DNA of 64,000 bases from Glutinoglossum americanum (taxonomy: Eukaryota > Ascomycota > Geoglossomycetes > Geoglossales > Geoglossaceae). Shown here piece after piece: positions 34,489-44,610 of the stretch. The translations under genes and the position numbers were made by a program. Where the stretch lies: the NCBI GenBank assembly GCA_020080175.1, contig JAGHQL010000111.1:1-64000 (forward strand), in the 5' to 3' direction. The notes under the pieces were generated by a model. The model made no database searches. It was given only the letters and a program-made list of their open reading frames with translations, and was not told the DNA's origin. Every line of letters starts with the position of its first letter. Within the stretch, counting starts at the first letter, position 1.

Positions 34489-37204
34489 GTGCAGGGCGTG
34501 CCGGTGGGGGAGTCATGCACCGAGATAACAGGGCCTCGATAGTTGGCTAGAGAGCACCGAGCATCGTGCGGGTTTATCCCAGTCGACGTCGCCTGCCCAC
34601 TCTGCACTAGTGGCTTTTCGTGAGCCGAGATGAAAGAGAAAAAAAAGCAACGTCGCACGGCAGTCAATAGCGAGCACAACGTAGAACAGTATAGAGCATG
34701 GTACCAGTACCTAGCACGGGCACGGAGGAGAAAGAAGGAGAGTGGAGGGGATCAGACGGGGGAGTTGGTTGGACAGGCCATATATGACACGTCTCATCGG
34801 CGAAGATGGGGCTAATCCTTGCCACTGATCCAGATCGAAGATCGGACTGCAGTGTAGATGGGCTTGCTTCATCGATTCGATGTTCCGATGTTTTTCGATT
34901 GCTTCGATCGATTTGATCGATGCAATAGCTTTCATGATCTTGCGCGAACCGCACATGCTTTCGGTACGCTACTACGTAGTAAGGAAGATAGATACATGAT
35001 GCCGGAGAGGGAGAGTGTGTGTGCGTGCGGAGTGCTGAGAGTAAAAACCCACCGCGCGGGTACTCGAGCTGAGTACATACAATTCTGTGGACCACCAACC
35101 ACCACCTCCGTCCGCAATGACAACCAAACTAATCCACACCACCACACCTTCCCTCTCGATGCACCTTGCCGACCTCAATAGCAAAGCAATCAACCTTACC
35201 GCGCGTGGTCCTGACGTCTCATACCGGCAGTCACTTCGGAACGGGCATCTCAACCCGAGTTTAAGAAAACGGTAGCTTGTCCCAGAGCCAGCTTCCTCGA
35301 ACCCCAGCCATCCCTACGGAGTTACATCAACCACCGCATAGGTAGCATCGGCACGAAACTCCAATGGCCACCCCAACAACGGCCATCTCCACCTCCCCAA
35401 AAAAATTACCTTTTTTTAAAATAATCTCTTCGAGACGGTGAAAGGTAATAAATAGAATGTTCCCTAAATTTCCCCTACGCCTCCCCCCCCCCAATCCTGT
35501 CTCCCTCCTCCCTACGTCGCCGTTTCTGTATGCGCGCCGATCGACGGCGAGCCAGGTTTTAATCTATCCTCCGCAGCCTTAACCGCGATAAGCCCTGTGG
35601 GACGAGTGGGAAAGGACAGGCAGCTAGATAGATGGGACATCGGCGATCATTCGTTCATCAAAGAACGATATTATTATTATAGCGTGGCTGCTATACTCAA
35701 TCCGGGGACTTCCGACATTCCCAGTCACGCTTCGGGGCCCACGCTTGACACCTTTTGTCCACCGTTGGAACAGCTGACGCGTGGAAAACGTTCTCCCGCA
35801 AAGAGTGAAGATCGTCAAAAAGGTCATCATCACCTCAACCTGGATCAACCAGGCCCTGCAAGTTCCGCCGCCATTCGGGAATGTTCCGCCCACCGAATTC
35901 CATCAATAAACCCCCCTTCTTTGCAAGGTGGTGTTTCCGAAGCCTTCACCGCGAGTCAAGACTTTACTCTATTTTCCAAAACGTTTGGATGTTGGCCCCC
36001 GCGCCATTTTCCCCTCTCCACCTTATTTTTTTTTCTTCTTTCCATTCTATTTATCGCGCGCACAACACACAAAGTATTTCTGTGAAAAATTAAAAAAAAA
36101 AAAAAAAAGGTCAGATATATATATACACATACATACATAGATACGTCTGGGACAAGCCATCGTGGAGAGAGAGAGAGAGAGAATGGAAAAAGGGAAAAAT
36201 TATAAAAAAAAACGACCCCAGGTTGGACTATCAGGACCCCCCCCCCTACGCAGCACTCTCCACTCTGCAGAACCCGCGCCCCTCAAGCAGCCCTGCGATC
36301 CTCGGGGACCTCTCCCTCTCTAACCAACTTCCACCGCCCCACCCTACCCTACCCTGCCCTACGGGGCTCCTCCCTCCCTCACCACGCTTTCTTGACAGGC
36401 GCCTCCGCAGGGTCCATCCCCCCCTCCCTAAAAAATAAGAAAAAAATTGTTAGAGAGGGAACGAGAATGTATGTGTGTGTATGTGTGTATAATTTTTTTT
36501 TTTTTTTTTCCTTTCGGGGCTCTCGGGAGGATCGGGGGTGCGGTGCGGTGCGATGGGGTTGTGGTCGTCCCAATATACGCCAGACGCCGGCGGTTTTGCG
36601 CGCCGCTGTCTTTTTTTCCGCTTAGAGTGCGTTTTCGCCGGGATTCTCTTTTTTTTTTTTTTTTTTTTTCATTTCCATTTCCGTTTTCAAAAACTCCAGT
36701 GGGAAAAAAAAAACCTCTTTTTTCCTTTTTTATTTTATTTTTTTTTTTGGGGGTCGATTCGGTATTTAATTAATTTATTTATTTATTCGAACTTTGTGTT
36801 TGGGGCGGTGTGTGCGGAGCGGCGGGTGCTTTTCGAGGTCGCCGATCTCAAACACCTTGCTCGCTCACCCTGTGGCGCCCCCCCCGCTTCTTTTCCTGCT
36901 TCGTTCCTTTTTCCTCCCTCGCCCTCGGGGAATCCATCGCCCAGCCCGGCGAATAGGATGAGGAGGCGAAAGCGGAGCGAGCTTGGGCGGCCTCTCCTTT
37001 CTTTTTCTCTCCCTCTTGTTCCTTTTTCTTTTCCTTCGTTTCTTTTGCCCTCCCGCCCCACAGTCCCACGGTTTTAGTTTTTATCATCCCACACGCGCTC
37101 CCGCGAAAAAAAAAAAAAAACTAAAAAAATTGCTGTGGCTGATGCGAGCGACGCTTTGTTTTCGGTTCGGGGTTCATTTTAAAATGGGGCTTTTGGTTTC
37201 GGGG

Positions 37205-37284
37205 ACCACGCATAACCACGCATAACCACACACAAGCACACACGCGCACGCACACGCACGCGTACACGCACTCGCACACCACAT
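37205..37284. repeat. CA/CG-rich simple repeat
   Basis: Degenerate alternating purine-pyrimidine tract, with two CACGCATAAC copies followed by ACACGC-type repeats. Such sequence can adopt left-handed Z-DNA under torsion; this is general knowledge, not evidence of function here. Confidence 0.8.
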
Positions 37285-37390
37285 TTTTGGGTTGTTCGGT
37301 TTAGGACTTCCGTCTCTCTCATGCCGCAATGGCGCTAACCAAGTGAATGCGCTGAACCCGTCCTATCACCCAACAGAAAAATACACAAAC

Positions 37391-37456
37391 ATCCCTTCTT
37401 CCCTTCTCTTCCCTTCTCTTTCCTTCTCTTTCCTTCTCTTTCCCTTCCCTTTTTTA
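37391..37456. repeat. Polypyrimidine tract (CCCTTCTCTT)n
   Basis: A pure C/T strand of about 66 bases made from imperfect CTTCTCTTTC units. It lies 3' of yme2, in the region upstream of veA. Confidence 0.9.
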
Positions 37457-38021
37457 AACATTCTCGAGGCGCTGGGCCTCTCGCCCCGGAACGGGTTAGT
37501 TCCGGCTGGGACCAGGTTATGGTGGTTGTACGGAAAGGCCCTAGACGGAGGGTTTTCGGAGAGTTTTATTTATTTTTTTTGGAGGGGGATGCTGATAAAG
37601 GTGGGTGAAACTCTAATTTCGAACACCCGGAATTGGGTGATGTATGTGTGTGCCTACATATATTTGACGTCTTTCGAGAAGGTCGTGATAGCGCGGGGGG
37701 ATATTATTTTACGCCTGTAACTGTACATACTCGCCCCCCTAGCTGTCTAGCTGTCTACCTGCAGCAGGCAATGATGTGCTGCAGCGATGCTGCATGTGTG
37801 CAGTATGTACGGATGTTCAGATTTTGATTATCACTTCCTATTTATTATTGTCCTACATGTAAAAAAAATACCGCAGGAGGAGCGAGAGGACCAGCTAGTC
37901 ACCACCCAGCATGCCCTTGCTCTCCACGCATGAATGTCTAAACCATAATCTCCAAACGCCGACAGTACCCCCTCCGGAAAAAAAAAGCCCCACCACCACC
38001 ACCCAGCCCATAGCTGCATCC

Positions 38022-40928
38022 CTAATACTCCCCTCTCAACACCTTCCTCAACCCCGCCATCTCCCTCTCATACCCCTCAATCCTTCGTTGCGCACCCTCA
38101 ATCTTACCCACCAACCACCTAATCCTCCCCGCTAACCCCTCCGGCCGCCCGGGAAGCTGTCCCAAAACCCCCAGCTCCCCTTCGTACTTCTCAATACTCG
38201 CATTCTCGAGCTTGATGAGTCCCGTGAGGGTCGCGAGGTCGAGGTGGGATGTTAGGACGCGGTCATTGGTGAGGAGGCGGAAGGCGGCCTGGTAGACGGG
38301 CTTCCCTGGGCGGATAGAGTGGGGGCGGCCATGTTCGGAGTGGATCGTTATGAGTTCTGCTTGTTCGAGGGCTTGGAGGACGGGGTCACCGCCGCCGTCG
38401 CCGGAGGGGGAGGGTTTGAAAGTGTCTGTCAGGAGAATTTCGTTGTAGCGCAGCTGTGTTTACGAGTGTGTTAGCGGGGTGGTTTTTCTTTGGCAAGTTT
38501 ACGTAGATTAAGGAATGTATTCTCGAGACTGACTGATTCGCTCTTGGCTAGTTCTTTGATCAATAGCCATGCCTGCTCTGGAGACCACTTCCGCTGGGCT
38601 TTGCCGGCGTCCAGCAAGTACATCTTCAATATCTCAGATGCACTCTGTTCAATGATCCCATCCATAGCCTCTGCACTGAGCGTTAGCCACCAGTGTCGAA
38701 AATAGGCCTGGAGAGATAAAGAAATAAACCTACTCTTCGGCGTTTCGCCTGTCTTCATCCTCCTGGCCAAGAACTCAAGATCCGTCAGCCTACCTCCCAA
38801 GATCCCAATACACTCATCTAATTCTTCGAGGTGCTGTTCCCTTTGAGAGACCACCAGCTCCTTAGCCTGGCCTCCGGCTCTGCCTGGATCGTAGGCATCG
38901 AGTCGAGCGAGAACGAGACGCTTCGCGGCCTCGGGCGTGCAATCTCCCAGGGAGACCGTCCGGAAAACCCGATCCGGCAGGGCCTTGCTCAGAGATTTCG
39001 GGAAAGCGACATCGTGAGTAAGGAACACGACGTGGGCAACATTAGTGGTGACAAGGGCAGCGGCCCTATTGTGCTCGTCAGAAACCCCACAGTATCACTT
39101 TGAGTTGAACCACTCTGTAGATCATACCATTCTGAAATTTTATTGTAAACAGGACTTCCCTCCTCGTGCTTGTGAAGGAAATTATCTATGACCACGACTG
39201 GTCTCTTTTCAGGGTGGGCTTCGAGGTACTCGTCATTGCCCAAGTTAAAGTCCTTGTCACCTTTCTTTCTTTCCTCCAGTGCGATCCTCGTCAGAGCTAT
39301 CGCAGTATTCTGCCAAATCTTTGCTAGTTGGGTATCTAAAGTCTCGGAGAATCCTGCGGTAAAAAGGTAAGCCTCACACGTATATATGGCGCACTTCCTG
39401 CGGTGAATTCGGGTCTCAACTGCTTACCCGCCTTGGTGCCGATCGCCCCCTGAGCAGCCAGGTCGATCAGGCTACTGATGCTGTTCATCCAAGAAAACAC
39501 TGGTCTGTACCCAACTCCTGCTGCCGCTGCTCGTATCTTCGCGCTATCACCACGTGCCTCCTGGATGGGCTTGCAATCGATGACAAGCTTATGCTTCCGG
39601 TCCTTCAGCACTTGGTCGACTACCAGTTCACGTTTGCCTGAACCTCGTGGGCCCTGGACGACTATGAATGTCTCAGATGTCTCCATCAACCAAGCTTGGA
39701 TCTGCTCAATGCATTCTTTTCGATCATCCCAGATAGCATTTAACCCAGCCTCCTCAGAGTCCTTGAGCTTGAATATGTCTGTAGCTTGAGCTTTAAACCA
39801 CCTCCAGATTTTGCTGTCTGTAAGTTGTAGGGAGTGTGTAATGTGCGCCTTCACAAACCAAGTTCGGACACTAACCGCCAGAATTAGTAATTTCTTCTAC
39901 ACATAAATTCTTCAGAATAATTCGACTTACGGATCAAATACTGCCACAGTTATGGTAGCAATCAGGGCAGCCGCAGCCGGAATCACTATCCTTGGGTGAT
40001 TGAACAGCCAATCTCTGATCCAGTGAGTCTTATTTATCCGCTCATAGGCCAGCCTCAGCTCGATTCCGGCCTTAGTCCCACCATCCGCTTCTAGCACTCG
40101 AAAGCCATGCATACAGTTCTTCGCCATGATTGCATTACCGACACTAAGGAAATTCAAATATGCAAATTTCGGCAAGATCTTTGAATCAGCGGGTTGTGGC
40201 ACTATATCCCCCAGCTTTCCATACCGTCGAAAGAGAGCATACAGCGCTTCTTGAGGTACCTCGGCAGCCGCATCTACAGGAGCCCTAGGAATGAACTCCA
40301 CTTTGAGACGAGAAGTGGGGAAACGGTAAAGGTCCTCTAACCATGGGCGTCCCCGAACTAAAAAGGTTCTGACTGGTCGAAAGGGACTGAACCATGGCTT
40401 AATTGGGTGTTCCTTAAGGTATTTCCTCACACTAGCCTCAATCTCAACCGTGCTTGATTCCTGCCCATGAGAGAATTTCACAAATGCTCCTCCATCTTTC
40501 ATCCGCGGAAGCACATTTGTTATTTTGAACGAAGCATCGGAGGGAACAGCCTCCCTTATGATACTGGCGGGATCGGCAGTTGTACCAGCTGTCTCATTGG
40601 CCCCCTTCAGTATTTCAGCGATGTTTAATGGTAGACGATGGGCAATCCGCAACCTCAGGGGCAAGATATCTGAAAGCGAACATTAGTATACCGCCGAAGA
40701 ACGACAGACAAGTAACCCACTATCGAAAAACAATATCCCCTCATTCGGACCAGCAGAGATATGCCCCGACTCGTTCTCTCCAGCTTCAGTGCTAGCCAAT
40801 CGTCTCCCCCGCGCTACTTGCATCAAGCGTTGCCTTGACCGAGACCCATTCACGTTGGAGAACCTCCGAAGGATTACTCCTGAGGGTGCAGCTAAAAACC
40901 CGAAGACAGAACAGGAAAGCCGATTCAT
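38022..40928 (-). CDS. yme2: Mitochondrial inner-membrane protein Yme2 (RNA12)
   Basis: Yeast Yme2 sits in the mitochondrial inner membrane and affects nucleoid organisation and escape of mitochondrial DNA (family knowledge). Six exons give 859 aa: 40928-40721, 40669-39931, 39870-39428, 39353-39128, 39065-38534, 38453-38022. The Arg-rich start (MNRLSCSVFGFLAAPSGVILRRFS) looks like a mitochondrial targeting peptide. Next come NEGILFFDNILPLRLR, an RRM-like domain around residues 175-290, one hydrophobic helix (IVIPAAAALIATITVAVF, about 297-314) and FVKAHITHSL. A P-loop ATPase domain with QGPRGSGK (about 390) and the acidic VVVIDNFLH follows. The last donor was placed at GTCAGT (38533) to give KSES|LRYNEILLTD, as in relatives. 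The start codon is the first ATG of the frame. Confidence 0.93.
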
Positions 40929-41145
40929 TCCGATTCCGAGCTTCAAGATGCCATATTCTTAACGCAAGCAGTAACTTTGATTATTCTCAAACGTGTTTTC
41001 AAGTTTGTCAAATATAAATGACGTGCTAAGTCACGTGCTGGCCTTATTTACGCTTGAAATCTTATTCCTTGCGTCTGCTCCACGGCCTCGATGTATGACC
41101 TCTGGTGACTCTTTAGCCTCAGATTCGTATAACTAGCTTCAGGCT
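40929..41145. promoter_or_regulatory. Short divergent promoter, yme2 / emi1
   Basis: Only 217 bp separate the start codons of two head-to-head genes whose products are both mitochondrial in yeast. Both promoters must lie here, so co-regulation is plausible. An inverted CACGTGAC-like pair (GACGTGC... GTCACGTGC, 41020-41040) is visible and might be a bHLH-type site. Confidence 0.55.
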
Positions 41146-41751
41146 ATGGGCTGGTGGTCTAGGGCGCCCTCCGCGGAGGTGGATCCCAAGAATACCTCAG
41201 ATGGCACACCCAACACTCCAGCAGCCAGCTCGGCGGCTGTACCTACAGACAATCGACCTCGTGCTCTCACCCGTGATGAACAAGCGGATCTAGAACTCAA
41301 AGATATCCTCCGCCAGCTCGACGCTGAGCAAGCCAGCGCAGCTCGCGGCTCTCGGAAGCATCTGACGGACGGCTCCGACCACCATCCCTCGACTACCGAT
41401 ATTAGCCCCGACTCCCTTTATCCAACCACAATGTCATGCAGGCAAGCTTTCGACATGGCTTTCTACTGCCAGTCTCTGGGTGGGCAGTTTCAGAATATCT
41501 ACCGGTACGGTGGTTTGCGCGATTGCTCCGAGAACTGGAGTCAGTTTTGGTTCTGTATGCGAACGAAGAGTCAGCCAGAGCCAAAGAAGGCTGCGATGAT
41601 CCAGGAGCATTATAAGCAGAGAGCCGTGAAGTATAAGATAGGTTCTAGCAGTGAAGATATCTGGGAAGTTAGGAAGGAACCGCTCGTTGGTGCGTTTACG
41701 GAGGATCCAGACGGGGATGATGGGAATGCTATCGCGGAAAGGAGGACATGA
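41146..41751 (+). CDS. emi1: Emi1-like twin CX9C protein (DUF3128)
   Basis: Single-exon gene, 201 aa. The core SCRQAFDMAFYCQSLGGQFQ and IYRYGGLRDCSENWSQFWF is the signature of the DUF3128/Emi1 family. It forms a twin CX9C arrangement (Cys98/Cys108 and Cys127/Cys137), the type imported into the mitochondrial intermembrane space and oxidised by Mia40. Yeast Emi1 is needed for early meiotic gene induction; how is unclear. The first ~90 residues are low-complexity and polar. Position head to head with yme2 fits a mitochondrial role. Confidence 0.93.
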   Translation: MGWWSRAPSAEVDPKNTSDGTPNTPAASSAAVPTDNRPRALTRDEQADLELKDILRQLDAEQASAARGSRKHLTDGSDHHPSTTDISPDSLYPTTMSCRQAFDMAFYCQSLGGQFQNIYRYGGLRDCSENWSQFWFCMRTKSQPEPKKAAMIQEHYKQRAVKYKIGSSSEDIWEVRKEPLVGAFTEDPDGDDGNAIAERRT

Positions 41752-42199
41752 GTTTATGGATTGGCTTTTTAACGCAGCCACGTATGAGAGGCGTTTGAGT
41801 TTGGTGATGTTCCCATCTGCGATAAATGGGCGATGTATTACTATAAATCAGCGGAGCATGTATGCACCATACTCTCCCGAAGATTTGGGGGCTATTATCG
41901 TTTCTACAATTGAGTCGAGAAACACCGGGACAAAATAATTTGAAACCATTTTTTTCTCCTGATATCCCCCGCATCGACTTGATACGGCATCACTACAATG
42001 CTAGGGTTTAATTAAGTACAGTGAGACAATGCAGCAATAAACACCAGAGTTTTTTCGCCCACATTTTTCCTTTTCGTGAAGAGAACATACGTGACCACCT
42101 AGAAAAGATGATTAAGAAGGAAACAAGGGCCGTGATCATCTATAAAGGCTGGAAAACACCATCGATCAAATAGGATAGCGACTACAGGGGTGAGACAGT
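41752..42199. other. Convergent 3' flanks of emi1 and hsp70
   Basis: About 450 bp with no supported gene; both neighbours end here. Confidence 0.55.
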
Positions 42200-44214
42200 T
42201 CAGTCAACCTCCTCAACTGTTGGGCCATCATCGTGGGCAGCTGGGCCACCGGCTCCAGGGAAACCACCAGGGCCAGCTCCAGGGAAGCCACCTGGAGCAC
42301 CATCGCCAGGTCCACCAGCTCCGTAGAACTTCATCATTATCGGGTTGGCGACACCCTCCAACTCCTTCTGTTGAGATTCGTATTCGTCCTTGGTAGCCTG
42401 TTGGTTCTCGTCTAGCCAAGCAACAGTCTTATCGATCTCGGCTCTGAGCTTGTCCTTGTCCGACGCGTCAAGTTTCTCGTCAACCTTAGAGTCGGATAGG
42501 GTATTCTTCAAAGAGTAGGCGTAAGACTCAAGGGCGTTCTTAGCAGAGATACGTCCGGCCTCAGCCTCATCCTCAGCCTTATATTTCTCGGCCTCAGCAA
42601 GCATACGCTCGATCTCCTCCTTAGAAAGACGGCCCTTATCATTGGTAATGATAATCTTATTGGTCTTGCCAGTTCCCTTCTCAAGGGCAGAGACGTTCAT
42701 AATACCGTTGGCGTCGATATCGAAGGTAACCTCAATCTGAGGCACACCACGAGGCGCAGGTGGGATGCCGGTAAGCTCGAATTTGCCAAGGAGATTGTTA
42801 TCTTTAGTGCGGGCACGCTCACCCTCGAAGACCTGGATGAGCACTCCAGGCTGGTTGTCGGAGAACGTCGAAAAGACTTCGGATTTCTTAGTCGGAATAG
42901 TAGTGTTACGCTTAATGAGAGGGGTCATGACGCCACCCGCGGTCTCAATGCCGAGGGAGAGAGGGGCAACGTCGAGGAGTAAGATCTCGTTAGTGGATTT
43001 AGAAGAGGTGTCGCCGGAAAGAATAGCGGCCTGCACAGCGGCGCCGTAGGCAACAGCTTCGTCAGGGTTGATGGACTTGTTGGGTTCCTTGCCGTTGAAG
43101 AAGTCGGAGACGAGTTTCTGAATCTTCGGAATACGAGTAGAACCGCCGACCAAAACGATCTCGTGAACAGAAGACTTATCAATCTTAGCATCCCGGAGAA
43201 CACGCTCGACAGGGTCCATAGTTGAGCGGAAGAGATCCTGGCATAGCTCTTCGAAACGAGCACGGGTGATTGAAGTATAGAAATCAATGCCCTCAAAGAG
43301 AGAGTCGATTTCGATAGAGGTCTGAGCAGAAGACGAGAGTGTACGCTTGGCACGCTCGCAGGCGGTACGAAGACGGCGAAGAGCACGAGCATTGCTGGTG
43401 AGATCCTTCTTGTGCTTGCGTTTGAACTCGTTGACAAAGTGGTTGACCAAGCGGTTGTCAAAGTCCTCACCACCCAAGTGAGTATCGCCCGCCGTAGATT
43501 TGACCTCGAAGATACCCTCCTCGATGGTCAAAAGAGAGACATCGAAAGTACCACCGCCCAAATCAAAGATGAGGACGTTACGCTCACCCTCGGCTTTCTT
43601 GTCGAGGCCGTAAGCAATAGCGGCAGCAGTGGGTTCGTTGATGATACGGAGGACATTGAGACCAGCAATCAATCCGGCATCTTTGGTAGCTTGGCGCTGA
43701 GAGTCATTGAAGTAGGCAGGAACGGTGATGACAGCATTGTTGACAGTGCCACCAAGGTAAGACTCGGCAGTCTCACGCATCTTGGTCAGTACCATCGAGG
43801 AGACTTCCTCAGGTGTAAAGGTCTTGGTCTCGCCTTTGAACTCAACCTGAACGACAGGTTTGCCGCCCTTGTCAATGACTTTGAATGGGAAATGCTTCAT
43901 ATCGGCTTGAACCTCAGGATCTTGGAACTTGCGACCGATGAGACGTTTAGCGTCAAAGACGGTATTGGTCGGGTTCATAGCGACTTGATTCTTAGCGGAG
44001 TCACCGATCAGTCGCTCAGTGTCGGTGAAGGCGACGAAAGAGGGAGTTGTGCGATTTCCTTGATCATTGGCAATGATCTCGATACGGTCGTCACGGAAGA
44101 CACCGACACAGGAGTAGGTCGTCCCAAGGTCGATTCCTATAGCTATAGTTCGTTGCATATTAGCTCAGCTCTTATCGTTAAAACACTCGTGGGCAATAAC
44201 ATACCTGGCGCCAT
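42200..44214 (-). CDS. hsp70: Cytosolic Hsp70 chaperone (Ssa type)
   Basis: ATP-driven protein-folding chaperone of cytosol and nucleus. Two exons (44214-44205, 44142-42200) give 650 aa. The first exon encodes MAP plus one base and a 62-bp intron follows, giving [19 protein letters not shown], the usual fungal start. An ATG inside the intron would give [12 protein letters not shown] instead, which is less likely. The signatures [14 protein letters not shown] and [13 protein letters not shown] are intact. The end has GGFPGAG repeats and the EEVD tail that binds TPR co-chaperones, so it is the cytosolic form. Heat-shock-element-like sites lie upstream at 44386 and 44603. Confidence 0.98.
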
Positions 44215-44385
44215 TTTCACGCAGTGCTGTGTATGGTATAATTCGTTTGAATGAAATAAGAAGCTCGAGGCTTAATGTTATCAAAGAAATTCGTTGATTT
44301 TTCGCAGACGGTATGTGTGAGATGTAGAAGAAAGGATGGTTGGTGGGTGAAAAGTGCCTTTAAAGCCTGGTGGAGTTTGTGGGCC

Positions 44386-44397
44386 GAATGTTCCAGA
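44386..44397. promoter_or_regulatory. Heat-shock element-like site, proximal
   Basis: GAATGTTCCAGA holds three alternating units (GAA, TTC, GA) at the 5-bp spacing recognised by heat-shock factor. It lies about 170 bp upstream of the hsp70 start codon. The third unit is incomplete. Confidence 0.55.
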
Positions 44398-44602
44398 TGG
44401 TTTCTATCCAGATCCATCCGATTCCACGCACAACTTTCACTTGCTAGATACTTCTACGCACATAAATATTTGTTCCAAGTGTTGGTACCTAAACCTGAAT
44501 AGTGGTAGGGGCTCAGCCTTACCGAGCCATCCTAACGCCTTATTCTAGGCATCAGGACTTGAGATATGTTGCAGCAGTCACAAGTTTGGTCCTTGACTCA
44601 CC

Positions 44603-44610
44603 GAACGTTC
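44603..44610. promoter_or_regulatory. Heat-shock element-like site, distal
   Basis: GAACGTTC is two perfect inverted GAA units at the correct spacing, about 390 bp upstream of the hsp70 start codon. A further GAA-type unit lies about 10 bp to its right (AAGGAATG). Confidence 0.45.

Larger units (their letters stand above)
31536..38021. other. 6.5-kb gene-free region upstream of veA
   Basis: Between the veA start and the yme2 stop. The longest frame (33012-33584, minus, 190 codons) begins with a non-ATG codon and matches nothing I know. The right half (about 35400-37300) is full of homopolymers: T-runs near 36490-36510 and 36648-36669, A-runs near 36090-36108 and 37106-37120, GA repeats near 36164-36181. 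veA and similar regulators often have long leaders with upstream frames, so much of 31.5-34 kb may be promoter or 5' untranslated sequence. A fast-evolving or non-coding gene cannot be excluded. Confidence 0.45.

Noticed and set aside
36379-37087. Several long frames in the homopolymer region
   Set aside because: They translate poly-T, poly-A and GA tracts into Phe, Lys and Glu runs.
43412-44254. 280-codon plus-strand frame opposite hsp70
   Set aside because: It is the antisense shadow of the hsp70 coding strand, a well-known artefact of biased codon use in Hsp70 genes.
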